In this document: positions 10,399-20,454 of the stretch, piece by piece
How positions within the stretch are numbered: the stretch's first letter is position 1
Layout of the letters: each line of letters begins with the position of its first letter
Origin: Platycnemis pennipes
Lineage: Eukaryota; Arthropoda; Insecta; Odonata; Platycnemididae
Length of the DNA stretch: 64,000 nucleotides
Reading direction: 5' to 3'
NCBI GenBank assembly: GCA_933228895.1
Contig: OW121846.1
Coordinates: 151,822,746 to 151,886,745 of the forward strand
The notes under the pieces: model-generated
Told to the model about the DNA's origin: nothing
The model's database searches: none
The model's input: only the letters and a program-made list of their open reading frames with translations
Position numbers and translations under genes: made by a program

Positions 10399-12118
10399 AA
10401 AACAACTAGTAAAAGAACCGACCAGGGGAGGCAACATACTAGACTTATTCGCAACAAATATACCCGAATAAGTTCTAAATGTAGCTACAGACAGGAATTA
10501 GTGATCATAAAATAGTTCATGCGATATTTAATGTAGGCGTTGAAAAACATTATAAACCAAGGAGGAGGGTATACTTATTTGGCAAGGCTAATTACCGACG
10601 GTATGAAAAAGGAATTAAGGGAATCGTTTAATGTATTTAGCGAACAAAGGAAAGGATTAGATATAGAGGATTCGGGGAGAGAAATTCTTGAGGTCACCCG
10701 TAAAGCTGTTAATAAATATATACCAAGTAAATTGATAATACAGAGTATAGGTGGTATGACGCGGAGGTTAGGAAATCACTAAAGCGACGAAGGGTATGCC
10801 ACGCTGAGATGAAAAATGAAGGACAGGGTCTATCGGTAGAGGAAAAAAATAAGTTAGTTCAAAACTATAAAAAATCGAGAGCATTAGCAAGGAAATCATG
10901 TCGGCAAGCGTTATCACATTTCAAGAGCAAGATGTTTGGAGAATATTTAGATAGCAATCCTAAAGTGTTTTGGTGATATGTGAGAGAGAGAACTTCAGGG
11001 AATTAGGTCCACAGTGGTACACACACTTAAAAGTGATAAAGGAATTAGAGTCACCTGAGGGTTTAGAAAATGCCAATACTTTAAAAGCCTTCTTTCAAAG
11101 CGTATTCAACTCATCGTCACACATCGCAGTGGAACCTCCGCCGAAAACATTCAGTGAGCAAATGCCCGAATTAAAAATTTCAGGTCGCGGAATAGAGCAG
11201 CAGTTACAAAACATTGGTAAAAACAAATCACCAGGTCCCGATCAAATTCCTTCCCGGGTATATAAAACATTAGCTTCTGAAATAGCCCCCTATCTAGAAA
11301 TAATATTCAATAAAACACTAAAGAACCGCACTGTACGCAAGGATTGGAAAGTAGCTAACATTACACCTATTTTTGAAAGCGGTGATAGGAAAGAACCTAG
11401 TAACTACAGACCCATTTCACTCACGTTAACCTCTTGCAAGGTATTTGAGCACATTGTAGTCAGTACAATCATGGGGCATTTGGATATCAGGGATTGCTCA
11501 TAAACAGACAACGTGGGTTCCAGAAAGGTAGATCCTGCGAGGCACAATAAGCTTTATTTGTACACGATATTTTAGTCAACGGCGAAAACAGTACTGAAGT
11601 TCATGCGATAGATTTAAGATTTTAAAAATGCATTCGATAAAGTTCCACATGATAAATTAATCTTGAAATTAGAGAGTTTTGGTTTAAATAATGACGTCAT
11701 GTGTTGGATAAAAGAATTCTTAAGTGGGCGAGAGCAGAGGGTTGTCATAGATGGTATCATGTCAGACACAATCAAAGTCACATCGGGAGTTACCCAGGGT
11801 AGCGTAGTTAGTTTTACGCTTAGACTTTTTGCAGACGATACTGTAGTGCGCAGGGGTATATCAGAAGAAGACAGGAAGCAAGGATTTAGATATAATTCAA
11901 GACATGGAGGAGGAATAATTCTATAGAGCGATCCTATAAAATTAATAACACGAAGGACGAAAGCGTTGAAACCATAAGGTATTTAGGTGAAACAATCACT
12001 AAAGATTTATCGTGGAGAAGACACATCCGGGAAATATGCGGCCGAGCGAAGAGAAAGCTAGGATTTATAAAAAGAGTACTTGGGAAATGTGACGAGAAGA
12101 CAAAATAGCGATGTTACT
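10399..12118 (+). pseudogene. Endonuclease C-terminus, reverse transcriptase and C-terminal region of the CR1-like element
   Basis: After the insertion the frame resumes with TRGGNILDLFATN (about 10410-10470), the end of the endonuclease. A linker follows (10540-10960), then RT fingers GKNKSPGPDQIPS (11215-11255), NYRPISLT (11401-11425), a frame-shifted GRSCEAQ segment (about 11530), the region of motif A near 11620, GVTQGSVV (11790-11815) and LFADDTVV (11825-11848). A C-terminal IRYLGETITKDLSW and RKLGFIKRVLGK block ends at about 12105. There are several stops and frameshifts, and a deletion between the GVTQGSVV and FADD motifs (the usual G.LLF...IND is missing). Confidence 0.85.
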
Positions 12119-12739
12119 TTTCACTTAGCTCATGAAATATAAGCAGTTTAATCCGGATTATCATGCCCAGTTAAAATCAGAACGATAAAATTTCTTGGAA
12201 AAAGTTTCGGGTCCCCCTCCGTATCGCCTGGGAAATTCGGGGCCCCAGGTCCTGTTCTCGAAAGTAAATTGAGAAAAGTGAATTGAGGTAAAATAGTTAA
12301 AATGGGGAGCTTGTGTTCAATAAGCTGACAGTAAAACGCAGAATAATGGTCACCTGGTCCGACCGAGTAACCATTTACCGTGAAATTTAATATTTCCTTT
12401 TTAATGCATTAACTGGATTACTCGTGCAAACTATTGTACTATTTAGGATCGGAAAAAATTGCTTCCAACACATATTGGATAAAAGTACAGGGGGTTGACT
12501 CCTTCAAGCACCAATCTTGTTTATGTAAGTAATGCTAAATGGAAGCGTATTTTACGTTTACGTCCGAATTGGAAAAAAATCCGAATCTTACGAATATAAT
12601 CAACATTTTCGTAGAACTGCAGTTTAGTTTTTCTCGTATATTTCGAAAAAATATCGGAGACATTTCATCCCTCTGAAATGTCATTAGGGCACTGCGGTTC
12701 AATAACTTTTGAAAGGCCAATTTACAAACGTAAATTCCT
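12119..12739. other. No gene recognised
   Basis: The CR1-like similarity ends at about 12118 and the Mutator-like fragment begins at about 12740. In between I see no conserved protein pattern or structured repeat. The sequence is AT-rich. Confidence 0.4.
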
Positions 12740-13309
12740 GCTTGACTTCAAGTGATACCACTGAAGAGACAAAGGAAGAAGACAGCTTATGAGCCTTCTA
12801 GAAGAAAAATGTTTGATATAAGACACCGTTTCACTTCTCTGTTAGCTCTGGGAAATAATGCACCATTTAGCTGCAAATACTGCAGTATATGTGCGAAATG
12901 CAGAACTATGAAAACACAGGCCAAACAGCATATGTGCTTCAAGAATTGGAACAAGTCCTCGACGGAAATGGAAGCCGACATAATTGTCGAGGGATTTAAA
13001 ACAAGAGTAGAGATGCACAATTTGAAGTACCACCGGCTTATAGGCGATATAATATGATGTGCTTGTCACGAATCTTATAAATGGGTGTTGTGTAATTAGT
13101 TTTATCTTTCTTCACGCAAATACGATAAAATTTCCATTTCATTCGTAGGTGATGGCGACAATAGTGCTACCAAGAAATTGGCCGAACTTCTCCCTTACGG
13201 CGTTGATCTCCCTGTCATTAAAATAGAATGGACCAATCACTTGCCGCGAAATTACTGTAAGAGGTTGAGAGAAATTGCTAAGAAAGCTAACTCCACAGAA
13301 ACAAGATAG
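12740..13309 (+). pseudogene. Mutator-like transposase fragment with a probable 105-bp GC-AG intron
   Basis: Exon-like frame 12752-13043 encodes a Cys-rich segment (CKYCSICAKC), then CFKNWNKSSTEMEADIIVEG and HNLKYHRLIG. A second stretch, 13149-13309, begins DGDNSATKKL and continues KIEWTNHLPRNYCKRLRE before a TAG. I recognise MEA..IVEGF, Y.RLIGDGD and KIE..NHL.RNYC.+LR as the pattern of the Mutator-like transposase domain found in insect Phantom-type MULEs. Joining requires removal of 13044-13148, which starts GC and ends AG and restores the Gly-Asp-Gly-Asp phase. A related copy without an intron here lies on the other strand at 16251-16788. The N-terminal part and everything after the stop are missing. 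Confidence 0.68.
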
Positions 13310-15194
13310 ACAATATTAAGGCGATGGACCGAAGGATGCTATGAAACATGCATGGAATTAAGTAATGGATCGCAAATGACACAGTATACGAAAAAGCTAA
13401 GATTGACCCACTAGAAAAAATAATAACAAATCAAAGTACGAAAGACTACAAAACGATAGAAAACAGTGAAAACACAGCTGTGGAATGTGCAGCATTAAAA
13501 AAACAATAAATTTGACAGTTTCCATAGACCGAATAATATTTTAATGAATAATTAAAGATCCTAGTCAGTTCCGGGATTAAATGACACAGAATAAGCCAGT
13601 TTTTGGCATACTATGAAATAAAGTCACCCTAGGGTGACGAGCCATCAGTCAGTCAGTTTTATTTCATTGAATTACTGATGCTCAATTTTCTTTTTTAAGA
13701 TTCTCTCTTTGGACTTTTCATCTATCGAATAAATATAATTTACCGTAGTCCATAAAAATGTTTGCTCCAGTTCACACTTACAATGACGTTGTGTTTTAGT
13801 TTTTTCTCGATCCCATTTAATTTCTGGACAAACTTTAGACGGAGTTACACTCATATTGGAAAAATCTTACAATAAAGGAATTAGGTCAAAGTCACGAGAA
13901 GCATTTTACTTCTGTACTGAAAATAAATAGCCCCGAATATTTTACCTGGTAGCGAGAGTGGACTAAATAAAATCCCACTTATAGACAAGTTACGTTTGTG
14001 TTAGGTGAGTAGCAAAGATAAGCGGATAGCTAAGATGAGGAAGACGAATGAATCACTCGTAACAAAGATTCCCTCGGCCTTCGTCCAAGGGGTCGAGTGA
14101 CGACGCGTGACGCAATAAGCGATAAGGAACATCTGGACCGGTGGTCACTCATTGGTGACTGAATAAATAAGCCACTCCCCAAACACCCCTCAAAGATGAC
14201 CCCCTCCTCCCAGTAAAGTTACCCATCCCACTGAAACTGAAGCGGCGGCTCTCGGAACTAACCCCCGTGGCGGTCACTCAAGGTTTGGTATAGAACAGCC
14301 TTAAGAGGACGCAGTACATAATTTTTTTTCCACTTCTGAGGGTGAAGATAGTTTTCCTGTCGACCGATAGAGTTACCCGAGTCAGTGCCATTCCAACGGG
14401 TGTATGTGTTTAGAGTGTGTCTTCTAAGGCGTTCATGCCTTGTGTGGGGGAAGGAGGAATCCCCTCCCAACGCCTCTATTGCCCCATAAAGGGGGGGGGC
14501 CTCGGGCCATCCCTTCGGTAATATGATCCTTCTCTACGGAAGAAGATTTCGTAACCCACTGAGCGCAAGGTTGTCCTTTCAGCGAACGTGAGGCTGACTC
14601 CGCAAGAGTGGCAACAGCTCACACACATCGTCTCTGTCGCCCTTGCTATTAGGGTGTATTAGGGTGCGCGCGGCACGATTTCGTCGAAAAATGCTGCGTG
14701 ATAACATGACTTCTCCGGCCCGAAAGTTTAACTTTAAAAGTTAGAAAGTTTAATCACTTTATTTTACCTGTTGTACTAGACAATGCATATGGCGAATTAT
14801 GTTGTAACTCTATCAGATTGCTTTTAGAATTAACTTACACCACTAAGTTCCTAGTTTCTGCAGTAGGTATTCCCGTGAAGTATGGCTATGGTGATCAGTC
14901 AATGTCCTCATCAAAATCGACGAAATAAATGAATACATTGCGATTTAATTCTATGTTAGAGTTTACGTTCTCATTTCCGTTTAAGCATAGAGCGTGCTCA
15001 TCCCTTTCTAATTCTATACTGATCCCTGCTTTTGTAATTCTTCACCCTATTCACCAGCAGTCGGTTTAGTTTCAGCTCCGACTGTGTTACATGAGAAGTT
15101 CAAATCACTCGCCTCTCAAGTAAAAGGTGCTACCTGGGTACTCTACCCCACCACGGGAGGGAAAAGAAAAAGTCACATCGGTTTTTAATATGAT
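13310..15194. other. Stretch without a recognisable gene
   Basis: No protein family is recognised. Points seen: a 16-bp perfect palindrome GTCACCCTAGGGTGAC near 13623, short direct repeats of CAGT after it, a GC-rich block around 14080-14650 and a G-run near 14488. The minus-strand open frame at 14258-14470 has no motif I know. Confidence 0.4.
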
Positions 15195-15581
15195 TTATTT
15201 TTTCTGCTTTTTGCATGCCAAATTGCCCATTTCATTCTTCTCTCCCTCCCTACCTTTCTTTTCGCAATTTCTCTTCCCTTGGGCAGCCAAAATACAGGGG
15301 GCATTCCGAATCGGCATTGATCGGGACAATCTCGGATCGACTAACTCGGGAAGCATATATTCCAAGTAAATTTTTTTAAAATTTTCTACTATGAATTCTT
15401 TCCAAAATCCATCGTCCCTGTGGATCCTCTCCACTTTTAATCCTAGTGTGGTCCACACTGCGAATACACAGAAATCTCTTTGAGTTATGTGAAGCTGGCC
15501 TTGAATTTGAAAGTAATAGTTGTTCTTCCGGTTAACTTTCATTCCGTCGTTCTTCATCCGAAAATTAACTTTACCTTTCAT
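15195..15581 (-). pseudogene. YqaJ-like exonuclease segment
   Basis: The frame contains NNYYFQIQGQLHITQR, FAVWTTLGLKVERI, RDDGFWKEFI and YLEYMLPELVDPR followed by SRSMPIRN. In YqaJ-type exonucleases of insect mobile elements the YY.Q.QGQL.h motif, the VWT.+G...E+I..D..FW pattern and the LPE.VDPR..R end appear in this order. Just upstream on the minus strand an in-frame TAA (about 15587) separates this frame from MTV, which would join to EAIMKGK. The catalytic E.K motif expected further upstream is not seen. The C-terminal 30 residues past PIRN are basic and do not look conserved. Confidence 0.7.
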
Positions 15582-15780
15582 TATTGCTTCTTACACAGTC
15601 ATCTCTGCAGCCGATGATGGGCATTTAATTTACACAATACCTCAAAGGAGGAATTGAGGAGAATCAAAATTGCAGTACATACTTGATTTTATCACATTTA
15701 CTCAGCCAGTGTAAGGAAGCATTCTACAAACACGCCCAAAATTCGAGGCAGTGAGCATTTTTTGGTGCATCGTTACCCAT

Positions 15781-15984
15781 TTAACACTTTCTCACTGCTT
15801 TATCGTTTTCCTCTCTATTTCCTTTGCATGATCCTCGTCCTTTGTTTAGAGAGTCCATAAATAGCCGGCACTCATTCGTAAAGTCCTCATTAGGCATATC
15901 AGGCCTTTTAGAATAGGGGCCGTAGTCGGGATCAGGTTTTTTTCCCAGCCGATTAAATATATTCCTTCTCGACTTTTTTTGCAA
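15781..15984 (-). pseudogene. Linker segment between Mutator-like transposase and YqaJ parts
   Basis: A 67-codon frame with a basic start (QKKSRRNIFNRLGKK) and the motif KPDPDYGPYSKRPDMP, then EDFTNECRLFMDSL. The pattern P.PDY.YG.....D.P...F......F++.L is one I associate with the segment just before YqaJ in insect Mutator-like proteins. It sits between the two better-recognised domains in the expected order. Confidence is moderate because the match is short. Confidence 0.5.
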
Positions 15985-16250
15985 TTTCCTGCGGATGGAA
16001 GTAGAAATTGCCTACCTCAGTCTTCTTTGGAGAGACCTTTTACAGTGGTACCCAGGACTCACATTACAAACAGTTTGATAAAGAATCTTCAGAGGGTTTC
16101 CCGAATTGAAGGTGCCCGGGCAAATCTTACCTTTTTTGACCAGGAAATAGCAAACTTTACCCTCTTTCCACCACTCAGTTTTGCAATGATGGTATATGCT
16201 ATATATATGGTATGCTATGGTATATGCTCGACAGGATAATTATCCACATC

Positions 16251-16788
16251 TTAAATAAGGCTTCGGCTGTGGCGACTAATCATCAGGACAATATTAGTTA
16301 ATTTTTCATGCACCCCGCATTCTTTCAGCGCTGGCACGTTTTTTTGTCTTCCCGGGCTCCCATCACAGAAATATCCTATCTCTACACACCGCTCATATTC
16401 TCCGAAAACGTGGCTAGGGCTGTTGAGGATATCCTTCCGGAGCAACTTATTTTTTTGCGCAATTGACACATTTTTGGCATTTCGTAAACTCAACACCTTT
16501 TGTGATCGCCGCTCACAAGCGCAAAATGTTTTCGGCTATCAATTTCCTTTGCATGATATCACGTTTTTCACGGCTTCTTGTGATTACAAGTTCATTTATT
16601 TTATTACAGTACCTTCTTAGAAGGTGATTACGGCACTCAACCTTTTCCACAATCAAAGTCTTGTAAGGTCTCGCGTCTAGAACTTTTTTGTACACACTGG
16701 AGTCGCCGTTTGCAATGAGACGAGCATATCGGACACCATACATCTCTTCACTTCTACGAAATCCAACAACAACGGTAGCAGCCTCCAT
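16251..16788 (-). pseudogene. Mutator-like transposase domain, second copy
   Basis: The frame from 16788 gives MEAATVVVGFRRSEEM, YGVRYARLIANGDSS, VYKKVLDARPY and VEKVECRNHLLRRYCNKINE. After a frameshift the minus strand continues with the frame starting at 16496 (LLRKDILNSPSHVFGEYERC). This is the same family as 12740-13309: MEA, RLI.(D)GD, K+E..NHL.R.YC. The HVFG....C motif is also typical. In this copy the GDGD element reads ANGDSS, and no intron interrupts the position between RLI and GD. The two copies are clearly different subfamilies. Confidence 0.68.
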
Positions 16789-16799
16789 GCTGAAAGAAC

Positions 16800-17123
16800 T
16801 CTGATGTGAGCCCCAATTCTTAAAGCATTTGTGCTCTGAAGCTTCTTGCCCTCTCGAAGCTGCCCGGGCGCAAGTGGTGCACTATTTGTCCTACACTGCT
16901 ATGAAAATAACTTTTTTGGAGTTAAATCCAACGATACTTCGCGCCCTTAAATGAATGTGCACGATACTTTACAATGCGTGCATAGGAATAACAGAAGATA
17001 ATCTTGTGAATAAACCTTATTTCATCATTTTTTCAGATTTAAATGGTTCTTGCGGGCGAGCAGATTAGAGGAATAGACTCTCTCCCTGAGTAATAAATAG
17101 ACGTAAAAACAATGACTGAAGAG
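16800..17123. other. No gene recognised
   Basis: May contain the degraded N-terminal part of the Mutator-like gene on the minus strand, but no motif can be read. Confidence 0.35.
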
Positions 17124-17245
17124 TAGGCATGGGCGGTACTTAAAAAAGTACCGGTATTTTTGTGATGAGTATTAAAAAGCAATAATAGTACTCCCCCGGT
17201 AGTACCGGCGAAAAAATACCGGTATACCGGTACTTTCGTGATTGA
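17124..17245. repeat. hAT-like terminus filled with ACCGGTA motifs (left)
   Basis: The segment begins TAGGCATGGGCGGTACTT and then carries GTACCGGTA, CCGGTAGTACCGG and ATACCGGTATACCGGTAC. TAGG(C/G)ATGGGC is a hAT-type end. The same motif set, ending GCCCATCCCTA in the opposite sense, is at 19766-19900. The two could bound one 2.8-kb element, but the flanking 8-bp sequences (CTGAAGAG and CCGTGGTG) do not match. Confidence 0.5.
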
Positions 17246-19765
17246 ATAAATATGCTAATAATTTGAAAATTAACGTTCGTCTTACCCTAATCATCCGGTA
17301 TTTCGGCAACTTAGAATGCCAGACAGAAAGAATACACTGAAAAACTCATCCACAGGCATTTTTTACGGAAATTCATTGGAAAAATGTATCGGAGGCTCGA
17401 TTATCTAATAGTGAGAAGGTGGATAGCGATGTCGTTGGTAAAGACAAAGTCATACAAACGATTTCGGTAGATAGATTTTGATTTTTGGTGTTTTCCTGGC
17501 GTATTATATGTGTGAAGTTCTCTCGGGAGCTCTTCCAGGTGAGTGCTTTTCCTACAGCCAGCGTTTTCTTTGTCAAACTCTGACACCGCCATCAGGACGT
17601 CTTCTACCATGATCTTAATGAATAATAAGTTTTCTTATTCATTAAGACTTGTCGGTGTCAGTCTGACAGTCTTTGGCTGTACAAAAAGCATTCACCTGGT
17701 GCACGAGAAAACTTAACTCATTTTAATTTTTGTTGTATATACGTGTGTAAAAATATCTTTACACTCGTCTCTTGTAAAGAAATTTGACAGTACGATTTTA
17801 CATTACAAGAATCGGTGTTAGTTATGCCTAAAATACTGCCATCGAATAAATTTCAATGTTGTAGTCATGGTCGCATTTCCGTTTAGTTTAGAGAAATAAA
17901 TGCATTTGTACGGTCCAATAACATTGATTTTCGAGGTAGGGCCTTAGAAGGATCGCCGCCCCTCTCGCAACGGACGCCTTTTTCCTGCGGCAAATATTAT
18001 TTGCCCGATTTGAGGACGGAAGGCGTTTGGAAATTATTCCGTAATTTGATACTGGTGGGTGTATTCCTCTTCAGTTCCCAACCGTTTCTACATAGTAAAA
18101 TGTCGAATTACCTTAATTAACATAAAAGCATGTTTTTTTAAAACTTACACGCACTCCTTTACTCCAGCGGAACGGTGGTGGAGAAGAGAATGGGTGAACA
18201 TCTCTCTCAATCAGAGTAAGGGTGGGCCTTACTCTGAGGAACATCCACCACCAGGTTGGGCGGGGGGGGGGGGGGGCGGGGGGGGGGGGGAGGGACGGTC
18301 ACCAGTCTTGTCCCCTTTACCCCCGCCCCTCCAATGAAAAGACAGACTATCGATATGTATTATTGTAATCATTGTTTTATGTATCGCCATTTTACTTGTT
18401 TGCTAATCGTCATGTTCAGTATTAATAGTCGGTCGTTGCCAATTAAAAACAATATACAGAAAATTCTGCACATGCACAATTCAGCTTAAGCTTCCAGGGG
18501 GGGGCCTCCAATTGAAGGGCCCCCCTGGATCCGCCCATGACCACCGCGGAAGACCCTTTGAGATACGAATAAAATTTAACGATTGGTTACGAAGGGGCAA
18601 ACAATGTTGTTTACTCTTTTCTTCCATCGCCATATGCCAGGGAACCATTTCACGCTATAGGAATCTCAATCATGAAGGATTTAATCACAGAATCTTCAGA
18701 TCTCAATTGTCCTATAAACATTTCGTCCGACATGTCGGGTAATAGGACCTTTGAAATGTTCCGTGAGAAAGGGAAAAACAACCAGTAGGCTGCAGTAGGC
18801 ATATGGGGATCCCCATTATTTTTGATAAAAATTCTCTTTTTTGCACTTCCAACGCAGTCATAGTATGTATGTACATACATGCCCACGGCGTACCTAAGTC
18901 ATATCTTAATTAATTTTATCGCATTGCCAAGAGAGACTTCTGAATAACTGTAGTGCACATATTTAATAAATTAAATTATAGTTATTATATATATTATAAT
19001 ATTGAATGACACGGGTGGGGAATAGAGGAAGGTTTTGGAGGGCCTGGGGGGGTGTGCTTGAATCGCTTGGGATTAATTCCGGTACGTAACTAAGGTCTCA
19101 CTTGTATGTTTTTACATTGTGTTCGAGATTATTCCGTACCGGAATCAATCTCGAACGATTCAAGTGGTGTTTTTGTTACTAGAATAAATAAGAAATAAAA
19201 AACAATTGATAATAAATATATTATGTCACTTCGGTGCAAAGTTATCATTTTAAAGTATGGACAAACATAGTCATTTCGACTTGCGAGGAAACTACTATTT
19301 ATGAAACACGATGTGAAATAATAAAGCAATGGCAACAATATACCGGCCTTCATCAAATTAGCCAATTCAATAAGGACACGACGATAAAACAATAATTCAT
19401 TCATTCATATTCTATTCTTCATTAGGACGTATATTGTATTCTTCATACCTTGGGATCAAGTTAAAACACGCATCAATTGTCACTATTGTACAACTAGAAT
19501 TTTGGCTCCAATTCACCTAAAATTACTGAGCAAGTTATATTTAATTCGAATGTTTTTACTTCTAAATGATACTTCAAAGTGGGCATGGAATATTATATTC
19601 ATACAGAAAAATCATAATCGTAAAGTCAATTCTTCACGAATACTGTTAATTTGTTGTTTATGCCGTTGTTGTTATTAGTGCTGTTCATTAACATCAACTT
19701 CGCTTTGAACTATTATCAACACTCAATTGTTTTAGTAGTTAGTTTACTGACAATACATAAGATGG
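17246..19765. other. Sequence between two ACCGGTA-rich ends; no transposase recognised
   Basis: If 17124 and 19900 are the two ends of one element, this is its body. I searched both strands by eye for the hAT C-terminal motif and BED-type zinc fingers and found neither. It contains the poly-G run at 18258-18293, a fold-back at 18494-18528, an AT-rich stretch at 18955-19000 and a complementary pair TTCCGGTACG (about 19077) and CGTACCGGAA (about 19134). Confidence 0.4.
18494..18528. repeat. 35-bp G/C fold-back
   Basis: CCAGGGGGG on the left and CCCCCCTGG on the right form arms around a short loop, followed by ATCCGCCCATG. Similar phrases occur at the ends of dispersed repeats in animal genomes, but I cannot assign a family. 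A poly-G stretch (18258-18293) lies 200 bp upstream. Confidence 0.6.
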
Positions 19766-19900
19766 CAGGGCTGTCGAAGTACCGGTATTTCTAGTACCGG
19801 TACCTTCGGTAGTACCGATTTTAAATACTGGCCGGTACTACCGGAGTAAAAAAAATAGTACTCGGTACTACCGAATACCGGTATTTTTTGCCCATCCCTA
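19766..19900. mobile_element. Short hAT-like MITE or right terminus rich in ACCGGTA
   Basis: Starts CAGGGCTGTCGAAGTACCGG and ends GTATTTTTTGCCCATCCCTA. Between lie at least eight ACCGGT or GGTACTACC motifs, largely self-complementary. It may be a complete 135-bp MITE or the right end of a larger element starting at 17124. No matching flanking 8-mers were found, so the boundaries are tentative. Confidence 0.5.
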
Positions 19901-20454
19901 CCGTGGTGCACCCGAAGAAAGCAGTCTTTCAGTATCTCCTAGACCTTACTCCACGTGATAAAATGCGTAATTTTTACCGCGAATTCAGCAAAATGTAATA
20001 GATGGAGGCTCTTGTCAATGTTGGTGTCTCGAAAATCTCCATAGCAGAGTGGATGCGGCTACAATCCATTCCACACCTTTGCCGCCCCGTTGCAATCGGA
20101 TTGGACCAGACTCGACCGCGCGATCGAAAAACTAATGTGAAATTCGGCGTCGCAAACGGTCGCAGCATAACTCATCGGATTCGCACTATGGAAGCGTTGT
20201 AGAGTTTTCCCATATAAGTTACTTCGTGATGCTCGGCGATGCAATTTACTTTTTCTCTACAATTATTAAACAAATTGACCAAAAATGAGGGTCCGTCATT
20301 TTGTTTAATATCTTAGGTAAATAATAACAAAAATGTAAGTAGACTACATTAAAAGAAAGATAAAAAGCTGTTTCATCTAAGAACATCACCTTTATTCCAA
20401 ATAATCACCCATAAAAGTTCAGCTAGGGCTAGATTTTAAAGATTTCGTGATAAA
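19901..20454. other. No gene recognised
   Basis: Short open frames exist on both strands at 20002-20244 over a GC-richer patch, with no family motif. An AT-rich segment follows. Confidence 0.35.

Larger units (their letters stand above)
8640..12118 (+). mobile_element. CR1/Jockey-like non-LTR retrotransposon, broken copy with nested insertion
   Basis: Read on the plus strand, the element gives an endonuclease N-terminal part (8644-9170), an interruption by an opposite-strand insertion (about 9190-10397), the endonuclease C-terminal part and linker (10399-10790), the reverse transcriptase (11150-11900) and a C-terminal segment (about 11935-12105). The same parts occur in the same order in the minus-strand copy at 30403-33275, which gives the correct uninterrupted order. 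The element stops within the C-terminal region at about 12118 and lacks the usual 3' tail, so it is 3' truncated or deleted. Confidence 0.85.
15195..16790 (-). mobile_element. Mutator-like element gene encoding transposase and YqaJ-type exonuclease (decayed)
   Basis: On the minus strand three conserved blocks occur in one order: a Mutator-like transposase segment (16788-16251), a basic linker (15984-15781) and a YqaJ-like recombinase/exonuclease segment (15581-15195). I know insect proteins of this architecture, in which a Mutator-like transposase domain is followed by YqaJ, and the linker motif (KPDPDYGP) also matches them. The blocks are in different frames and separated by 160-270 bp of degraded sequence, so this is one broken gene rather than three. 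Terminal inverted repeats and a 9-bp target duplication, expected for MULEs, were not found. Confidence 0.65.

Noticed and set aside
14258..14470. Minus-strand 70-residue frame
   Set aside because: No recognisable domain, and there is no evidence it is translated.
17124..19900. Single 2.8-kb hAT transposon with certainty
   Set aside because: Both ends share the ACCGGTA word and hAT-like termini, but the flanking 8-mers differ and no transposase remnant is visible between them. Kept only as a possibility.
20002..20244. Overlapping open frames on both strands
   Set aside because: No motif, both strands open over a GC-rich patch; treated as chance.
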